Shown: positions 44,866 to 57,230, counted from the first letter of the stretch. The stretch is 64,000 nt of DNA from Epiperipatus broadwayi (GCA_028023455.1 JAQFVV010006208.1:5626963-5690962), one strand, 5' to 3'. The notes: generated by a model from the letters alone, not told the origin. Numbers and translations are program-made.

Positions 44866-47800
44866 GTAAGTAATATGCATTTTTAAGGTACAATTTTTGA
44901 ACATCAAATTAAATAAAATTACTAAATTATCAATCGTAAACAGAAATAAAACATATAAAAATTTATTTAATACTAATGGTAATAAAATACAGCATTTTGT
45001 TACAAAAAAGCAAATTTTCAGATCATTAGATAAGATCACAAAAATTCTTTACATACTTTGCATTTTAATAAAATAAAAGGTTGATTTTATAATACGACTC
45101 TAACAAATGAAATGTCAACTTAAATTGTGTTAAGAGGTTGATGATTAATAGTTAACTACTACCATAAGTGATCAAGCATTATAGTTTGGTTGTTGTGTTC
45201 TACTGTTTAAAATATTCTACCTACCTTTAGGAAGGTAACTTAAAATAATATATACATTCTTTACATATTCTTTGCATGAAGGCAAAACATGTCATACATG
45301 AAATTGATAGTAAAAATGTTTATATATTATTACAGGTTTGTTATATGGCACACAATATAGGGTGTGTGTATAAATATATATAAAATTTAAAAGAAAAGTG
45401 GAAATAAACACAGAAATAAATTTTGTAGATATTTTCTATATTTCACTGGGAATAATAACTACTATAAAGAATTAAATTATTCTGAATTTAAAATAATATT
45501 TTACTATAAAATTAAATATTTAAAAGGTCTGATAAATAATTGTAATTCTGATTTTGAATTTAAAAACAAGCTTGATTTATTTTTGAAATAATGCTTATAT
45601 ACATTTCTTTAATCTATTTTTAAAAATCTTTGTAGATTAAAAATTCCAAAGGATTAAAGTAAAAACATATAGATCACACCTTCGATAAAATTTCAGAGTT
45701 GCTTCCAAAAGTAGCTTGTAATTAAAAGTGATTTGAAAAGATTAAAATTAATTCTAACCAAGATAAAGATTGTACAGAAAAAACTCTGTTTTCAGTTACT
45801 GTGTTTTTATCACCTCAATATTAAAAAGGATGGGACAGATTGAAACAGCATGCAATGTGTTTTTATCACCTCAAATGATTCTATAAAAGGACTGATAAAG
45901 AAATATCAGTTCAGTTTGGCTTGTAGTTTTTGTAAGAGCTGGCCTGAAGTCTGGTTTTAACAATTTGAGAAGCAGTGGCCATATAGGCCAGCTTCCAAGT
46001 TTGGATAGTAATTTTTTGAAGACAGTTCTTGTCTTAATATTTTTAGTGAAGCAGTTGGCTAGCAAAATTGGTGTTTGGAGAGTTATGAAACTAAAAATAG
46101 TTCCCATGGAGATGTAGATAAAGTCAAGCCACGAGATCCAGCAATGAGCAGTGTACTAGTTATATATACTGGAGGTTTGATTCACTTGAAGACTGGGTCA
46201 ACTTAAAATGGATCAATTAGCCTGTACAAATGTGTTCTCAAAGACAGTTTTCTGGCCTGAAGCTCATCAAACCCTTGTAGAAGGGAGAATGCCAACATAC
46301 CTGATTATACCTTTCTGATTATGACAATCCTGAACTATATCTGTCTCACTAAGACCAACTCACAAAGAGAAGCACAGATAAATGTATATACAATGGTGAA
46401 TAACATTATATATAATGAGAATGAAATTTTAAGTAATTTCTTTGGTAAAAATGGCATTTAAAAATCTATATATTTCAAAAGATAACAAGTAAATAATTTT
46501 GCTTGAATTGAATTAAAATCTAAAAATAATGATTGATTCATGGACAGTTTATTTTGAAAAATGAAAAAGAGGACTTCAAAAATCTTTTTTAGATTAATTT
46601 AAAGATGTAACTAATTAATTGAGAGTAACCTGTCATAAAAAAAAAGTTTTGAGTTACCTGTCAAAAAATTGACTTCATTTTATTTTTAAAAAGGATAAAG
46701 AAAATACTTTTATTGACTGAAAAAAGAGACTAATTAATAATATTAATTCATATCATTCTATATGTTCATAGTTACACATGTATGCATGAATTTTATGGAT
46801 GGTTTTCAAATGGAATTAATTATGAAATATATTTTTAATAATTTTATTATTTTGATAAATTCAAACATTTTCATTTTATATTAAGCCACATGTCTGTGTG
46901 CTGATTGGGTTTTAAATAAACCTATATGGAACATATATATACATCATAATGTAATAACTTGAATTTTGTATATTAATCATAATGAATCATAATATGATAT
47001 TTATATTATTATTATACGTTAATCAAAATCAGAAACTTATATGTGCATAGCCATATTCTAAAGACCTTAATATCATTTTTAATTGTTAATAAATCTTTAT
47101 TCAATTGCTAAAAATTGTATTGCATCATCTCTTGGTTACCATAGCAGCTATAGAGCTTGTGTTCCTCTGAGCTAGATTTGTGTATAACAGATAATATATG
47201 AATGGGCACTTTATATTTGGTGTATGGGCATCCAGAGGATGATGCTGATAATTTCTGGGTTGGTGCAAAGAGGATATTCTTCAAAGTCCATGCACTACAT
47301 TTTATTTTAGTTTAATCTTAGAAATTAAGTTTCAGTTCGCCAGTACATTAATGGTGCTAAGTGACCAGAGCATTGATGATGATCAGCATGTTTAATGTCC
47401 CAGCATTATTGTTAAGATTTTTTTCTAGATTATGTATTCTGATGGATTAGCACTTAAGTGGTACATCCAAGTAATGTTTAAATAATTACCCAAGCTGGCA
47501 AAGGCTCAATAGTTAGCCTGGTCTACAGAAGACCCATTTTCAATCCAGTCACAAGGTTGTCTGTTGATTTTATTTGATGTTGATCATTCATGATGATGAA
47601 TATTATTTTGAGTATTACTCATGCTCATACTTACTTTATTTTATAATGCTGGTTGATTTATAATTTTAATTGATTTCTTCTGATCTAGCTGGCTGATCTC
47701 TCAGAGATCTTTTGATCTCATGCTCTCACCTTAATAGATAAAATTGCTTATATATTTTTTCATGCTTAAATATTATACCTGTAAATTAAATTTTTTATTC

Positions 47801-48922
47801 ATATTTTCAACTAGGGTTGATGATGATTTGCCATCAAACCCCATGTTCACTCCATCTTCACACCATATCCCATTACAATATATATATATTTACAATCAGA
47901 AAAAGTAAACTGTACTCTAAACTACTTCATGCTTATGTTATAAAATTTGAACGTCATATAAGAATAATGAGATAGAGTGATACAAAATCAAATATAAAGC
48001 ATATATCCTGTGTAGTCAATTAAATATAATTAGGATTTTTCATTTTTCACAAATCCATCTTAATGCAGGGATACCTGTTCAAAATGATAGTACTCTCCAC
48101 TTTTTAAATCTAATCATGGTATTGTTGTGAACTCATCCTAACTTAGCAGAAGCTCACCCTCAAGTAATGGACTTGTCTTTACTATAACATTATCAAGAAC
48201 AGATTCAAGTTACAATAGAGTTTAAACAGTAAAAGGAAATAAATAGTCTACAGCTGAAACTAACAATTGGAGAGCTAGACCAGTGAATCCTATTGTTTCC
48301 ATTTAAGGATTGTGATCTTGCTATACATTGAGATCATTTTGAAAGGCAAAACAAACAACATCCAGATGTTCAGATATCAGACAACTATCAGTCATTGAAT
48401 GACTTTATATATATGATCCACAATACAATGAAACATAGCAAGGCAAGCTCAAGTCTGGAACAGGAAGCTGCAAAATACATTCAACATTGTATCTGTACAT
48501 GAGGCAAGCATCTATAGACTGGAAGGGTCATGGTTAAAAAGGGTGCCATAGCATTACTTCCAAAACGATAGCAGTACCCCATCATAAAGAAGAGGAACCA
48601 TTGTATTAAATGTTTCCATCTATTCTGTATATAAAATACTGTGTATATATATATATATATATTATTGTAAATATATACAATAAATAATTTTGTATTTACT
48701 TACACAGTAATCTTAATATAAACACAATAGATTTGGCAAAATTAACACAGTTGTGATAGAATCTAACCTTATGGATTGTTTAGATCTTTATTATTTGTTT
48801 GAAAGATACAATTTACACCTAACATTATTAGAAGAATATCAATAAAAAAAACCATAAGTGCTAGCTATTGCTCATTTTCCATAAAGAGAATTTGAAGAAT
48901 TTTTTTTCTTTCCATATGACAT
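44866..48922. other. Intron or flank, no gene recognised
   Basis: Searched by eye for the second half of Ig domain 2 without success. 45780-46400 and 47140-48620 are less AT-rich and may be decayed elements of unknown type. Confidence 0.4.
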
Positions 48923-49193
48923 TCAAATATCAGCCTTTCAAGCCAATTGTGCATGTGCTTTGCGAGTGTTAATAATAAATGAATACTTTCCCTTCCAATA
49001 CAAGATATAGTATTTATGCAGGAATAAAATTAATCCAAATGAATCCACTTATTCCTACAACTCAAATGAGTGGATTAATTTGGATTCATTTTATTCCTGC
49101 ATAATACTATATCTTGTATTGGAAGGGAAAGTATTCATTTATTATTAACACTCGCAAAGCACATGCACAATTGGCTTGAAAGGCTGATATTTG
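48923..49193. mobile_element. Foldback MITE, arms of about 125 bp
   Basis: Left arm CATTCAAATATCAGCCTTTC...AATCCACT; right arm AGTGGATTAATTTGGATTC...CTGATATTTGAATGT. Very few mismatches, so it is recent or conserved. Confidence 0.85.
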
Positions 49194-49482
49194 AATGTAA
49201 TACAATTGTAGACATAGCTCTATATAAAAATAAATGCTTTTTTCCATATGACAGAAAAAGAAAAAAATCAAAATGATAAAAAATTTGTTCCCTAGCAGAA
49301 TTCAAGTCTGATAATCCAGAAAATTGATTAGCATATGTGTACTGAGTTCACATCTTTTTTTACAATAAATCAAATCAAAATTAAATTAGAAACTTTTATA
49401 AGCATTCACAGTTCTTCAATGTATGAATCTTACATTTGCAGTCAGCCCCTATACATTCTTCTGAGTTAGATCATGATATACT

Positions 49483-50273
49483 TGTTATATCCGCACTTAC
49501 GACTGTGCCAATGTTATAACTGCAAGTCATACTGTGCGGTCAGCAAACAACGTTCACTACTGTTCAACTGCGTATGCTCTCCAATGAATGGTCTGCAATG
49601 AATGCTCTGAATATTCTCTGTATTCTCTGCAATGGATGCTCTCTAAACGAATGGTCCACACTGAATGCTCTGCTACGGATGCTCTCCAACGAATGGTCTG
49701 CACCAACTGCTCTCCAATGAATGGTCTGCAAGCGGATGCTCTCCAAATGAATGGTCTGCAACAATCTATTTCTACAGTTCGCTAAAGTTCAATTCCCACG
49801 ATGTTCTTTCAGGCTGGCTGCTACAAAACGGTTCACAATGGGCCTACTTTAGCCCCAGTCCAGTGTAGCTGTACACGAACTCTTCGTAGTAAGCACTATG
49901 ACTGCTGTCAGCTATCTCCTACTGGAATTGAACAGTAACTCTACTGTAGATGCACTCCATACTGTCTGCTACTCGCTACTGTGTGACTGCTCTCTACTGG
50001 AGTTGTCCTCTAATTCCTACTAGATGTTACCCAGTCTTCTTAACGCTCTCTGACAACTGCAACGATCAATCAATGCACACCAATAAGGTAACGTCTCTTA
50101 TCTAGAAACATTTGTAATTAACAAATATTTCTAGGAATTGTCGATTGCCATTACGTCAATGCACTAATTAAATTCCTCAGCTATCAGAGCGCGATCTAAA
50201 AAACAGCCTTACAAATAAATTCTAGTTTTTTCTGGTGTGCACAAACATGTCTGCCATTTTACAAAACACTACA
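49483..50273 (-). mobile_element. Solo LTR, 791 bp, 5-bp target duplication
   Basis: In the minus sense it is TGTAGTGTTTTG...GTGCGGATATAACA, flanked by ATACT at 49478-49482 and 50274-50278. It belongs to the same family as the LTRs at 27208 and 27877. It includes a degenerate minisatellite of GCAGACCATTCATTGGAGAGC-like units (49565-49770) and a CTAGAAATATTTG hairpin. Confidence 0.9.
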
Positions 50274-50329
50274 ATACTAATTTCTCTCCTGATGGCTTAT
50301 TTCTAATCAAAACCCTTAACTATATTAGA

Positions 50330-51010
50330 GAGATACAACTTTGACCTCTATATTCAGAAGGGAGGAAAACAGAGCTAGAGATTTTGCTACAGAACTCGGA
50401 AAGCTATTGCTGAATTGTCACTTCAAATTTCTTAAGTGAAGCTCTGAAAAACTATTTTATTCATGGAATGAAAGACCACAGCTTTAGGATTAAGCAGTTA
50501 ATGGATCTAAATACCATTATTGATACAGCAAGTCAGATGGGTCCATTAAAGAAAATTGACCCCCAGTATTAAAATTGTTGGTTAGAAAATTGAATCCTAT
50601 GAATACCCAGCTGACCAAAACAAAGGTGAAATCTTGAGCTGAAAAAAACAAAGGTGAAAGTTTGCTGTAGATATGACAAGCCAAAAAATGCACACACTGA
50701 ATATCCATATCGATATACAATGTGTAGGCAACTTAATAGGATAAGTCATATAGAACACATACTTAAAAAAGAAAAAGCATGGTGTTCAGAAAAGAATAGA
50801 AGAGTCCACTCTAAAAAACTCCAAGGGCAAAATATCAATATCAACTGTATAAGTATTGTGAGAGACATTGATTCGGACCTCAAAATTTAATTTATAATTA
50901 ATCATACTCCAACAACAATTGAACTGGATACTGAATTTGCAGCATCCATTGTATCAAAAAATATTCAGACTAATATTAATAAATAAATAAAATTATAAAC
51001 TGCAACCTAG
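50330..51010 (+). pseudogene. Decayed LTR-retrotransposon gag and protease region
   Basis: Frames with stops give LNCHFKFLSEALKNYFIHGM and LKKIDPQ, then CCRYDKPKNAHTEYPYRY and TMCRQLNRISHIEHILK. This has the spacing of a gag-type zinc knuckle pair (C-x2-C...H...C-x2-C...GHI). Shortly after comes NHTPTTIELDTEFAASIVSK, resembling the ELDTGA active-site box of retroviral-type aspartic proteases, with the Gly lost. This looks like a Ty3/Gypsy-type internal region. It starts just beyond a solo LTR of opposite orientation, so the two need not be related. Confidence 0.5.
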
Positions 51011-51579
51011 TCCTAGACTGCTTTTGATTCCCAAGATTCATTCTTAAGTAAAACAAAAGTTCAAATTACTATGCTGAATAAAACTATCCTTGTGTCATCT
51101 GGTGAACACATCAATGTATTATATCATGATCGGTTCAATCATTTGGATTATTCAGTGATTAAAGTGAACCAGATCATTAATATAGAAAATGAAATCGAGG
51201 CTATGTACATATTTGATAATGAACTGGATCTGTCCTTTATACCAATCTTCAGTTCTTAGGCCTAATCAGTATGGTCATGAAAAGAAAATTAAAGTTATCA
51301 AAATGTTAATAGGTACTTGAGTCCTAAGCCACATGTTCAAAGAGACTGTTAAATGGAATCCAGCAACAATCATAAAATGTAGAAGGATTGCATACAAAGT
51401 TGTTAAGACTATTGATGGACACACCATCACAGACACAGAGACAAAATAAAATGTTATGAACACCTTGCAACAATTCTGTTTGTGAAGAGTTTTGTATCAA
51501 GTAAAGTTTACACATTCCAGAATATATTTATAATACTTATCTTTAGTATTATCACTGTCTCCTGCTTTACCATTACTAC

Positions 51580-51625
51580 TGATATTAAGCCAATAAATAA
51601 ACATCACATGATCACCATTACTATT
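51580..51625 (+). mobile_element. Family A terminal fragment
   Basis: AAGCCAATAAATAAACATC, then ACATGATCACCATTAC: the outer 40 bp only. Confidence 0.55.
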
Positions 51626-51682
51626 TCTATTATTTCAACCACTAAACTGATTAATCTACCCACCATGATGACTTAGCCAAAC

Positions 51683-52234
51683 TCAGGGTGACCAGATGTT
51701 CTGATTTTTCAGGATTTGTCCCTATTTTTAATTAGATGTCCCCATGTTCCTGAAACATCTTTTCAGGACCATTGTATGTCCCGATTTTCAAATACTCATA
51801 AGTATTATTTGTCTTACAAAAATAATTCATTGCCCTCTCTGTCCATTTTAGTCTCTTCAGTAATATTATAAAAACTTCAGACAAATTCCAACACCAAAAC
51901 AAAAGTTGCTATTACGTTATATGGCTGGGTTCTCAAGCTAGATGCATTCTCGCATTCAACGTTACCTTGGAACATGCACAGTTGGATTTTTTTGTAGGCT
52001 AAAATTTGAACTGTGCTTGCACCTGCTTTGATTGACAGTGTAGTTTCACTATTTCTTTTTTTATAATTAATAGGAATATTAATAATCATAAACAATAGAC
52101 AACATGCCAAAGAGGAAGTGTACTTACAATAATGAATATACACAGGAATGGAATTTTATAAAAAAAAAGCGCAATGCCATAAAAATGATTGGTCATTATC
52201 TCCCGATTTTTGATCATACCAGTCTGATCACCCT
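51683..52234 (+). mobile_element. Internally deleted hAT element with transposase N-terminus
   Basis: Target duplication AGCCAAAC at 51675-51682 and 52235-52242. Ends TCAGGGTGACCAGATGTTC and CAGTCTGATCACCCT are inverted. Near the right end a start codon (52104) opens MPKRKCTYNNEYTQEWNFIK, like the N-terminus of another hAT transposase type, then is cut off by the deletion. Confidence 0.8.
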
Positions 52235-52242
52235 AGCCAAAC

Positions 52243-53334
52243 CATGTGGGTCAGTGCATTTGAGACATTTTCTAGATCCTTTCTGTTCCATGGTAGGTGA
52301 GGAGATTCTTAAATAGAGCTGACTAAACATACAATCTTCAGCAGCCAAAACCCCTACTGCATTGAAATCCACTTTCAGACCAACTCATGAAAATTGTACT
52401 GTTTCAAGTAAAAATAATAACTAAGGACTGTGAGCTTATTAAGCCTATCATCATCACTGTTTTCTTAATTCTCAAGGGCTTGAGATAAAAAGGAAAAGAA
52501 TTTGGTGTCAGAAATGCTGTTCATCTAGTTAAAGGATGGAGATGCTTTTGCAAAATATGCACAATCTCATTGTCACAGAGATTCATAATGATTGGGTTCT
52601 TTAATAACATAATTAACTGAAAAAGGGAAGGAGGGCAACAGAAAAGACTGTTTGTATTGGAAACAGTACCTAACCTTTGATGGACCAACTTTCTATTCTA
52701 GAATTCAGCAGGAACTTTTGGTTGGTTATTCACAATTGATCTTCATGTGTAAAGACCATTCCACTGTCAGCAATTTATGGAGCTCATTGCTAGGCTGAAC
52801 ACAATACCCTCCTAATAAAAATTAATAGTGTTATCATTTTCATTGTTAGATAACTTTTTTATATATATGATTCTAATAAATGGTTGATTAGTTTTCTTTA
52901 ATCAGATAAAGTCGGCATTCCCTGATGATTTATTTATTTTCCCATCAAGCTGTTAGAGTCTAATGAGTTTAAAATTGGTCATGCTTTAATGTATTTGCTA
53001 ATATTTTTGTATGCCCCCTAATGATGTAAGGACTCATTAAAGTTTCTGATGTAATTATAAAATTGAGATTCTAGAATACATTGTATTTAGAGGATAACCA
53101 GGAATAAAAATTATTACTCCCAATGATCAAATGGTATGCCTTGATTGTAGTATTTACATTGTCTAATTACTCTATGCATCTCCTAGCAGATAAAATATGG
53201 GATATTTGCCAATAGATCTATATCTAAGCAATAGGATGCTAGACCAAGTATTATTTGTTCATCATAAGTAGTAATTTGTTATTCCTCGCTTATAATTTCT
53301 TTAAACCATATTTAAAGTTATTTTAAATCATTAA
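52243..53334. other. No gene seen
   Basis: Moderately complex sequence, possibly decayed retroelement continuing from 50.3-51.3 kb, but no motif could be identified. Confidence 0.35.
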
Positions 53335-53409
53335 ACATCACATGATCACCATTTCTTATGCTTACACAAGCTGGTTAAACTCTCCATACAGTAACGCCAC
53401 CAGTACAAG

Positions 53410-53935
53410 CCAGGGTAAAAAGAGTAAAAAGAGTTTAAATATATATAGAAATAAACAGAATATTAAGTGCGAGTTAATATATGATAATAGTAAGGAAAGT
53501 AGTTTATTGTTTAAGGCTCAAACGGGATCTTTAGCAACAAGAGAATATACATGTAAATGGAAAAATATGGATGATTTACTTTGTAAATAATGTAAGGAAG
53601 GAATAGAAAATATTAGGCATCCATTAATTGAATGTAAATGCTTGAAAACAGAAAGGGTATATATAATGAAGCTATGGAAGAATAAATATGAAAAAAGTGA
53701 TTGATATAGAAAGTGGATTATTGGTTTTTATGGTGGGTTTGGGAAAAGATAAGGGGGATTTAGATATAAAGGACATAGGGTTGACAAAGATTATGTTATG
53801 GAAATGAGATGGAATAGAATATGGGAAAACTTAGACTGGGGAATGTAAAATAAAGTAGCTAACAGGTTTCTCTGGGCATAATTGCTGAGCGATTCTTGAC
53901 TTCGTTTAGGAGAAGCTACAGTACATCATATCACA
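53410..53935 (+). mobile_element. LINE family Q, 3' end inserted in a family A element
   Basis: The open part encodes KSLNIYRNKQNIKCEL, SSLLFKAQTGSLATREYTCK and, after a stop, CKEGIENIRHPLIECKCLK, a CxxC...H...C knuckle with an ECKCL end. The noncoding tail matches the other family Q 3' ends and finishes CATCATATCACATCAAATC. The insertion splits a family A repeat, whose halves lie at 53335-53410 and 53940-54130. Confidence 0.7.
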
Positions 53936-53999
53936 TCAAATCAATGGGTGCAAGAAAGTTTGTGCATAAAATCCCTATCTAATGCCTACTCATCCAATA

Positions 54000-54042
54000 T
54001 CTCCAGACTAGTTTCTATCCTGTGGCTTTCATCAGTGAGGAG
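54000..54042 (-). ncRNA. Hammerhead ribozyme motif, family A, helix II degraded
   Basis: The core boxes CTGATGA (54029-54035), GAAAC and GTC are intact on the minus strand. Helix II (AAGCCACAGGATA) no longer pairs well. Probably a dead copy. Confidence 0.45.
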
Positions 54043-54167
54043 CCTTGGATATGAGAACTCAACACTGCACTTAGGTGCAGTGCTCTCAGATCCCTGGTGG
54101 CGCTACTGTATGGAGAGTTTAGCTTCTGTGTAAGGTTGTTTTATAAGTATTTAAAAACCTTTAATCT

Positions 54168-54269
54168 TGTCAAGCATTAGTGGTCGAGAGGTCAGCGACG
54201 GCTGCTTTACAAGCAGTTGTCCCAGGTTAGCGGGTTCGCTTCCCGGCTGATGCTATGACACATGAGGAA
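54168..54269 (+). mobile_element. Short tRNA-derived retrosequence, 15-bp target duplication
   Basis: Flanked by AAAAACCTTTAATCT at 54153-54167 and 54270-54284. Same body as the 8.2 kb copy (GTGGTCGAGAGGTCAGCGAC, GGGTTCGCTTCCCGGC). Confidence 0.8.
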
Positions 54270-55117
54270 AAAAACCTTTAATCTCATAAAATAAAGAAAA
54301 TAGCCTTCTATTTCTTCTATGTATTTGTACCGATGATTTTTTTATTAGCATTGATGAAGCTATAATCAAATCCACAATACATCAATATTTTAAAGTTAAT
54401 TTTGAATATAAGCTTTATTTTAATGATATATTGTATTTCATACTAAATGGATGAATATTATTTGCAAAAATAAATAAATAAATTATATTTTTAAAATCCT
54501 TCAAAACTATTCTTCAAAATTGTAACTTTTGTTTTCTATGTTTAATTGGCCATAAAATGGATATCATTCTTGTTTTTAAAATATCAGACAATTTTTACTA
54601 GAAAAAAAAAAAAATCTGGGATTTTGCCTAAAGCTTTTTTTTTCATTTGTCTGTTTCTTTCTCGATTATCATTTGCTTGTCTTAAATTTCTGTAAATACT
54701 TCCCCCCAAAAATTACATTCTTTGTAGTTATTAATTTTATCACATATATTTTATCTTCTACAGAAACAACATTTTAAAATTTTTATATGCGTCTGCTTTT
54801 ATTTAACTTCCCAATGCAGACTAGTAAAATAGTGTCGATAATTAGAATATCATGTTTTAATTTAGCATTAATTGTTTCTTTCAGCTTGTAGTAAAAATTT
54901 ATCATTTATTTAACACTTTATTATATTTGACAACCATTTGAATTATATATTTTTTTCTAATCTGTTGCAATGACCTTAGGCCAACAGAGATAGACGTTTA
55001 ATTGAATAGTAAAAAAATAATAATTTTGTGTGTGTGTATATGTATGTTATGTAAACTTTAATTTGTAAAGACCAACTATACATATTTTAAAATCATGGTC
55101 TAAACTCTAAAGCATAT

Positions 55118-55235
55118 AATATAGGTTTTTTTTTTCCCTCATGTGTCATAGCATCAGCCGGGAAGCGAACCCGCTAACCCGGGACAACTGCTTATAAAGC
55201 AGCTGTCGCGGAACCTCTCGACCACCAATGCTTGT
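55118..55235 (-). mobile_element. Short tRNA-derived retrosequence
   Basis: Minus strand GGTGGTCGAGAGGTTCCGCG...GGGTTCGCTTCCCGGC...GACACATGAGGG plus A-tail (a T-run on the plus strand). No clear target duplication. Confidence 0.7.
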
Positions 55236-55689
55236 ATTTCTAATGTTGTTTTGTTCTTATAAGCAGTTTTTTTAAAACTTAAAAATAAGAATCCAGACCA
55301 AAATTTTTATATAAGTAAGTCACCACTAATTTGATGTATTTTGTCAGAATATCTCTCTTTCTTTCTCTTTTTAAAAAGTAATCTTTGTTTTCAGTTAAGA
55401 AAAGAATTTTTATTTAATGATATTGCTACTTGAATATTGTTTCTTTATCATAAAGACATATTGGTCATATTATAAGTGCCTATATAAACTTGTCATTACA
55501 GTAATTATTTTTTATTGTATATGTGTATTTTTGTCTGACTCATTGTTAATAAATGCTCTGGGTAGATTTGTCTCTGGTCAATTATGTAAATAGCATTATC
55601 CTAAAGGGATTTACTATATGTTTTTTTTTTCTAGGTGAAAGACATTCTTGTAATGATGGAATAAATATTTGTATTTTTATACTGGATTA

Positions 55690-55960
55690 TTTCCATCGCT
55701 TCTAGTATGTGTATTGAATCTCTTTAGAAAATTTAACTTTATTTAAATATTTCAAATACATTCAACTATTAGTAATAGTACATCAAACAGGTTAGTATAT
55801 GCACAACATTCTGAGAGGTACTATTCTTCCCTCTTCTTCAGGTGTTGCTGGCCTGACCAGTGACCTACTAGCATGAGATTCGAACCTGGACCCTTATATT
55901 CTTGAGTATTGAATTTTTTTAAGGTATTGCTCTAACTAACTGAGCCATCTTGCCAAAGGT
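55690..55960 (-). mobile_element. tRNA-derived SINE family F, left copy of a head-to-head pair
   Basis: Minus strand: AAGATGGCTCAGTTAGTTAG, B-box GGTTCGAATCTC, CTGAAGAAGAGGGAAGAATA, ACCTCTCAGAATGTTGTGC, AAATAAAGTTAAATTTTC. The stem AGAGG/CCTCT after CTGAAGA is intact. Confidence 0.75.
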
Positions 55961-56275
55961 TAGAGTGTTACTTTAAAAAATTCAATACTCAAGAATCTAA
56001 GAGTCCAGGTTTGAATCCCATGCTAATGTCACTGGTCGGGCCAGCAACACCTGAAGAAAAGGGGAGAATAATACTTCTCAAAATGTTGTGCATATACTAA
56101 CCTGTCTGATGTGCTATTACAAACAGTTGAATGTATTTGGAATATTAAATAAAGTTAAGTTTTTCTAAAGACATTCAATACTAAAATATTAGATGATGGA
56201 AATAGTCCAATTTAAAAATACAAGTAAAACACCATTATCACAAACCTTCAGGAAAACATAATGGAATAAACATGT
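55961..56275 (+). mobile_element. tRNA-derived SINE family F, right copy of a head-to-head pair
   Basis: It starts inside the tRNA-like head (TTAGAGTGTTACTTTAAA), B-box GGTTTGAATCCC, CTGAAGAAAAGGGGAG, AATAAAGTTAAGTTTTTC, and ends CCAATTTAAAAATACAAG...CTTCAGGAAAACAT. It abuts its mirror copy directly. Confidence 0.75.
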
Positions 56276-56690
56276 CTTATTATTGGTTGTTCTTTTTATT
56301 TTTTACTTCAATCATTCTAAGCATTATATTAACAAAGTGAATCTTTTCATGATATGACTAAAATAAGACAATTTCAAACTGGTTATTTGTTCTTTAAATG
56401 AGCATTAATTAGGTCAAATCTGATCAAGTATCTATTTTTTTTCTTTATTGTTCTTAGAATTTTCAAATATTTTTGCTCATATTACAATTTAAAAACATCA
56501 ATACTTTCTTCAATTGTCTTTCCCATTAAACAGAATTATGGAAAAATATAGTTAGAATATTTAGTAGCATTTTTAAAGGTATGCAATTACATGTAACCAG
56601 TTTTTTCATTGCAAATTTGCATGAAATTAAATTACTACAACAATTACTTTATTTACATATCATACCATTTACAACTTTCTTAAACACTTT

Positions 56691-57010
56691 AACAATACTA
56701 TTTTTTATATCAAAACTTTATTCTGACAGTTTCGACTGTCCTGCAGTCATCATCAGAGTTACAATATCCAAATATATAATTAATACATTTTGTACACATA
56801 TTTATCATCATCAGTCATTATTAATCCACTGCAGGATGAACGTCTCTCCAACAATACTATTTTTTATATCAAAATTTTATTCTGACAGTTTCGACTGTCC
56901 TGCAGTCATCATCAGAGTTACAATATTCAAATATATAATTAATACATTTTATACACATATTTATCATCATCAGTCATTATTAATCCACTGCAGGATGAAC
57001 GTCTCTCCAA
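56691..57010. repeat. Tandem duplication, 159-bp unit, chimaeric
   Basis: The unit starting ACAATACTATTTTTTATATC occurs at 56691 and 56850. Each unit contains a short motif (minus strand) CTGATGATGACTGCAGGAC...GTCGAAACTGTC and then 37 bp of the RTE 3' end. Confidence 0.8.
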
Positions 57011-57230
57011 GTTCAATCATTTTCCTTCGATCTTTAGCTACTCTTCTCCACACCACCCCTGCACACCCTCTTATTTCATCTATCCATCTCACACGTGGTC
57101 TCTTTCTGGGTTTTTTACAATCTCTTGGAATCCAGTTTAATATTTCAATTGTCCACCTATTATCATCTCTTTTAGCAATATGTCCAGCCCAATGACTTAT
57201 ATTCATATAAATAATTAAACCTACAAAATA
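56811..57230 (-). mobile_element. RTE LINE 3' end copy
   Basis: The minus strand encodes HWAGHIAKRDDNRWTIEILN, WIPRDCKKPRKRPRVRWIDE and GETFILQW: the C-terminal end of the RTE protein, followed by its 3' tail. The terminal 37 bp of the LINE also occur in the adjoining 159-bp tandem duplication. Confidence 0.8.

Larger units (their letters stand above)
53335..54130 (+). mobile_element. Family A element split by a LINE 3' end
   Basis: Left part 53335-53410 (AACATCACATGATCACC...), right part 53940-54130. Minus-strand hammerhead at 54000-54042 keeps CTGATGA, GAAAC and GTC, but helix II is altered. A short inverted pair around 54075 (GCACTTAGGTGC) closes the body. Confidence 0.65.
54285..56690. 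other. Spacer holding SINEs
   Basis: Besides the tRNA retrosequence (55118-55235) and the SINE pair (55690-56275), only T-runs and AT-rich DNA. Confidence 0.4.

Noticed and set aside
50654-50890. Host zinc-finger gene
   Set aside because: The Cys/His spacing is that of a retroelement gag knuckle, with a protease-like box following and many stops.
54168-54269. Functional tRNA gene
   Set aside because: A-tail and 15-bp target duplication show a retrosequence; the cloverleaf is imperfect.
55690-56275. Calling family F a true hammerhead
   Set aside because: Helix I and the cleavage triplet could not be assigned, and GAAA is not constant among the copies.
56581-57195. 204-codon plus-strand frame
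   Set aside because: Produced by the 159-bp tandem duplication and antisense RTE sequence; no protein motif.
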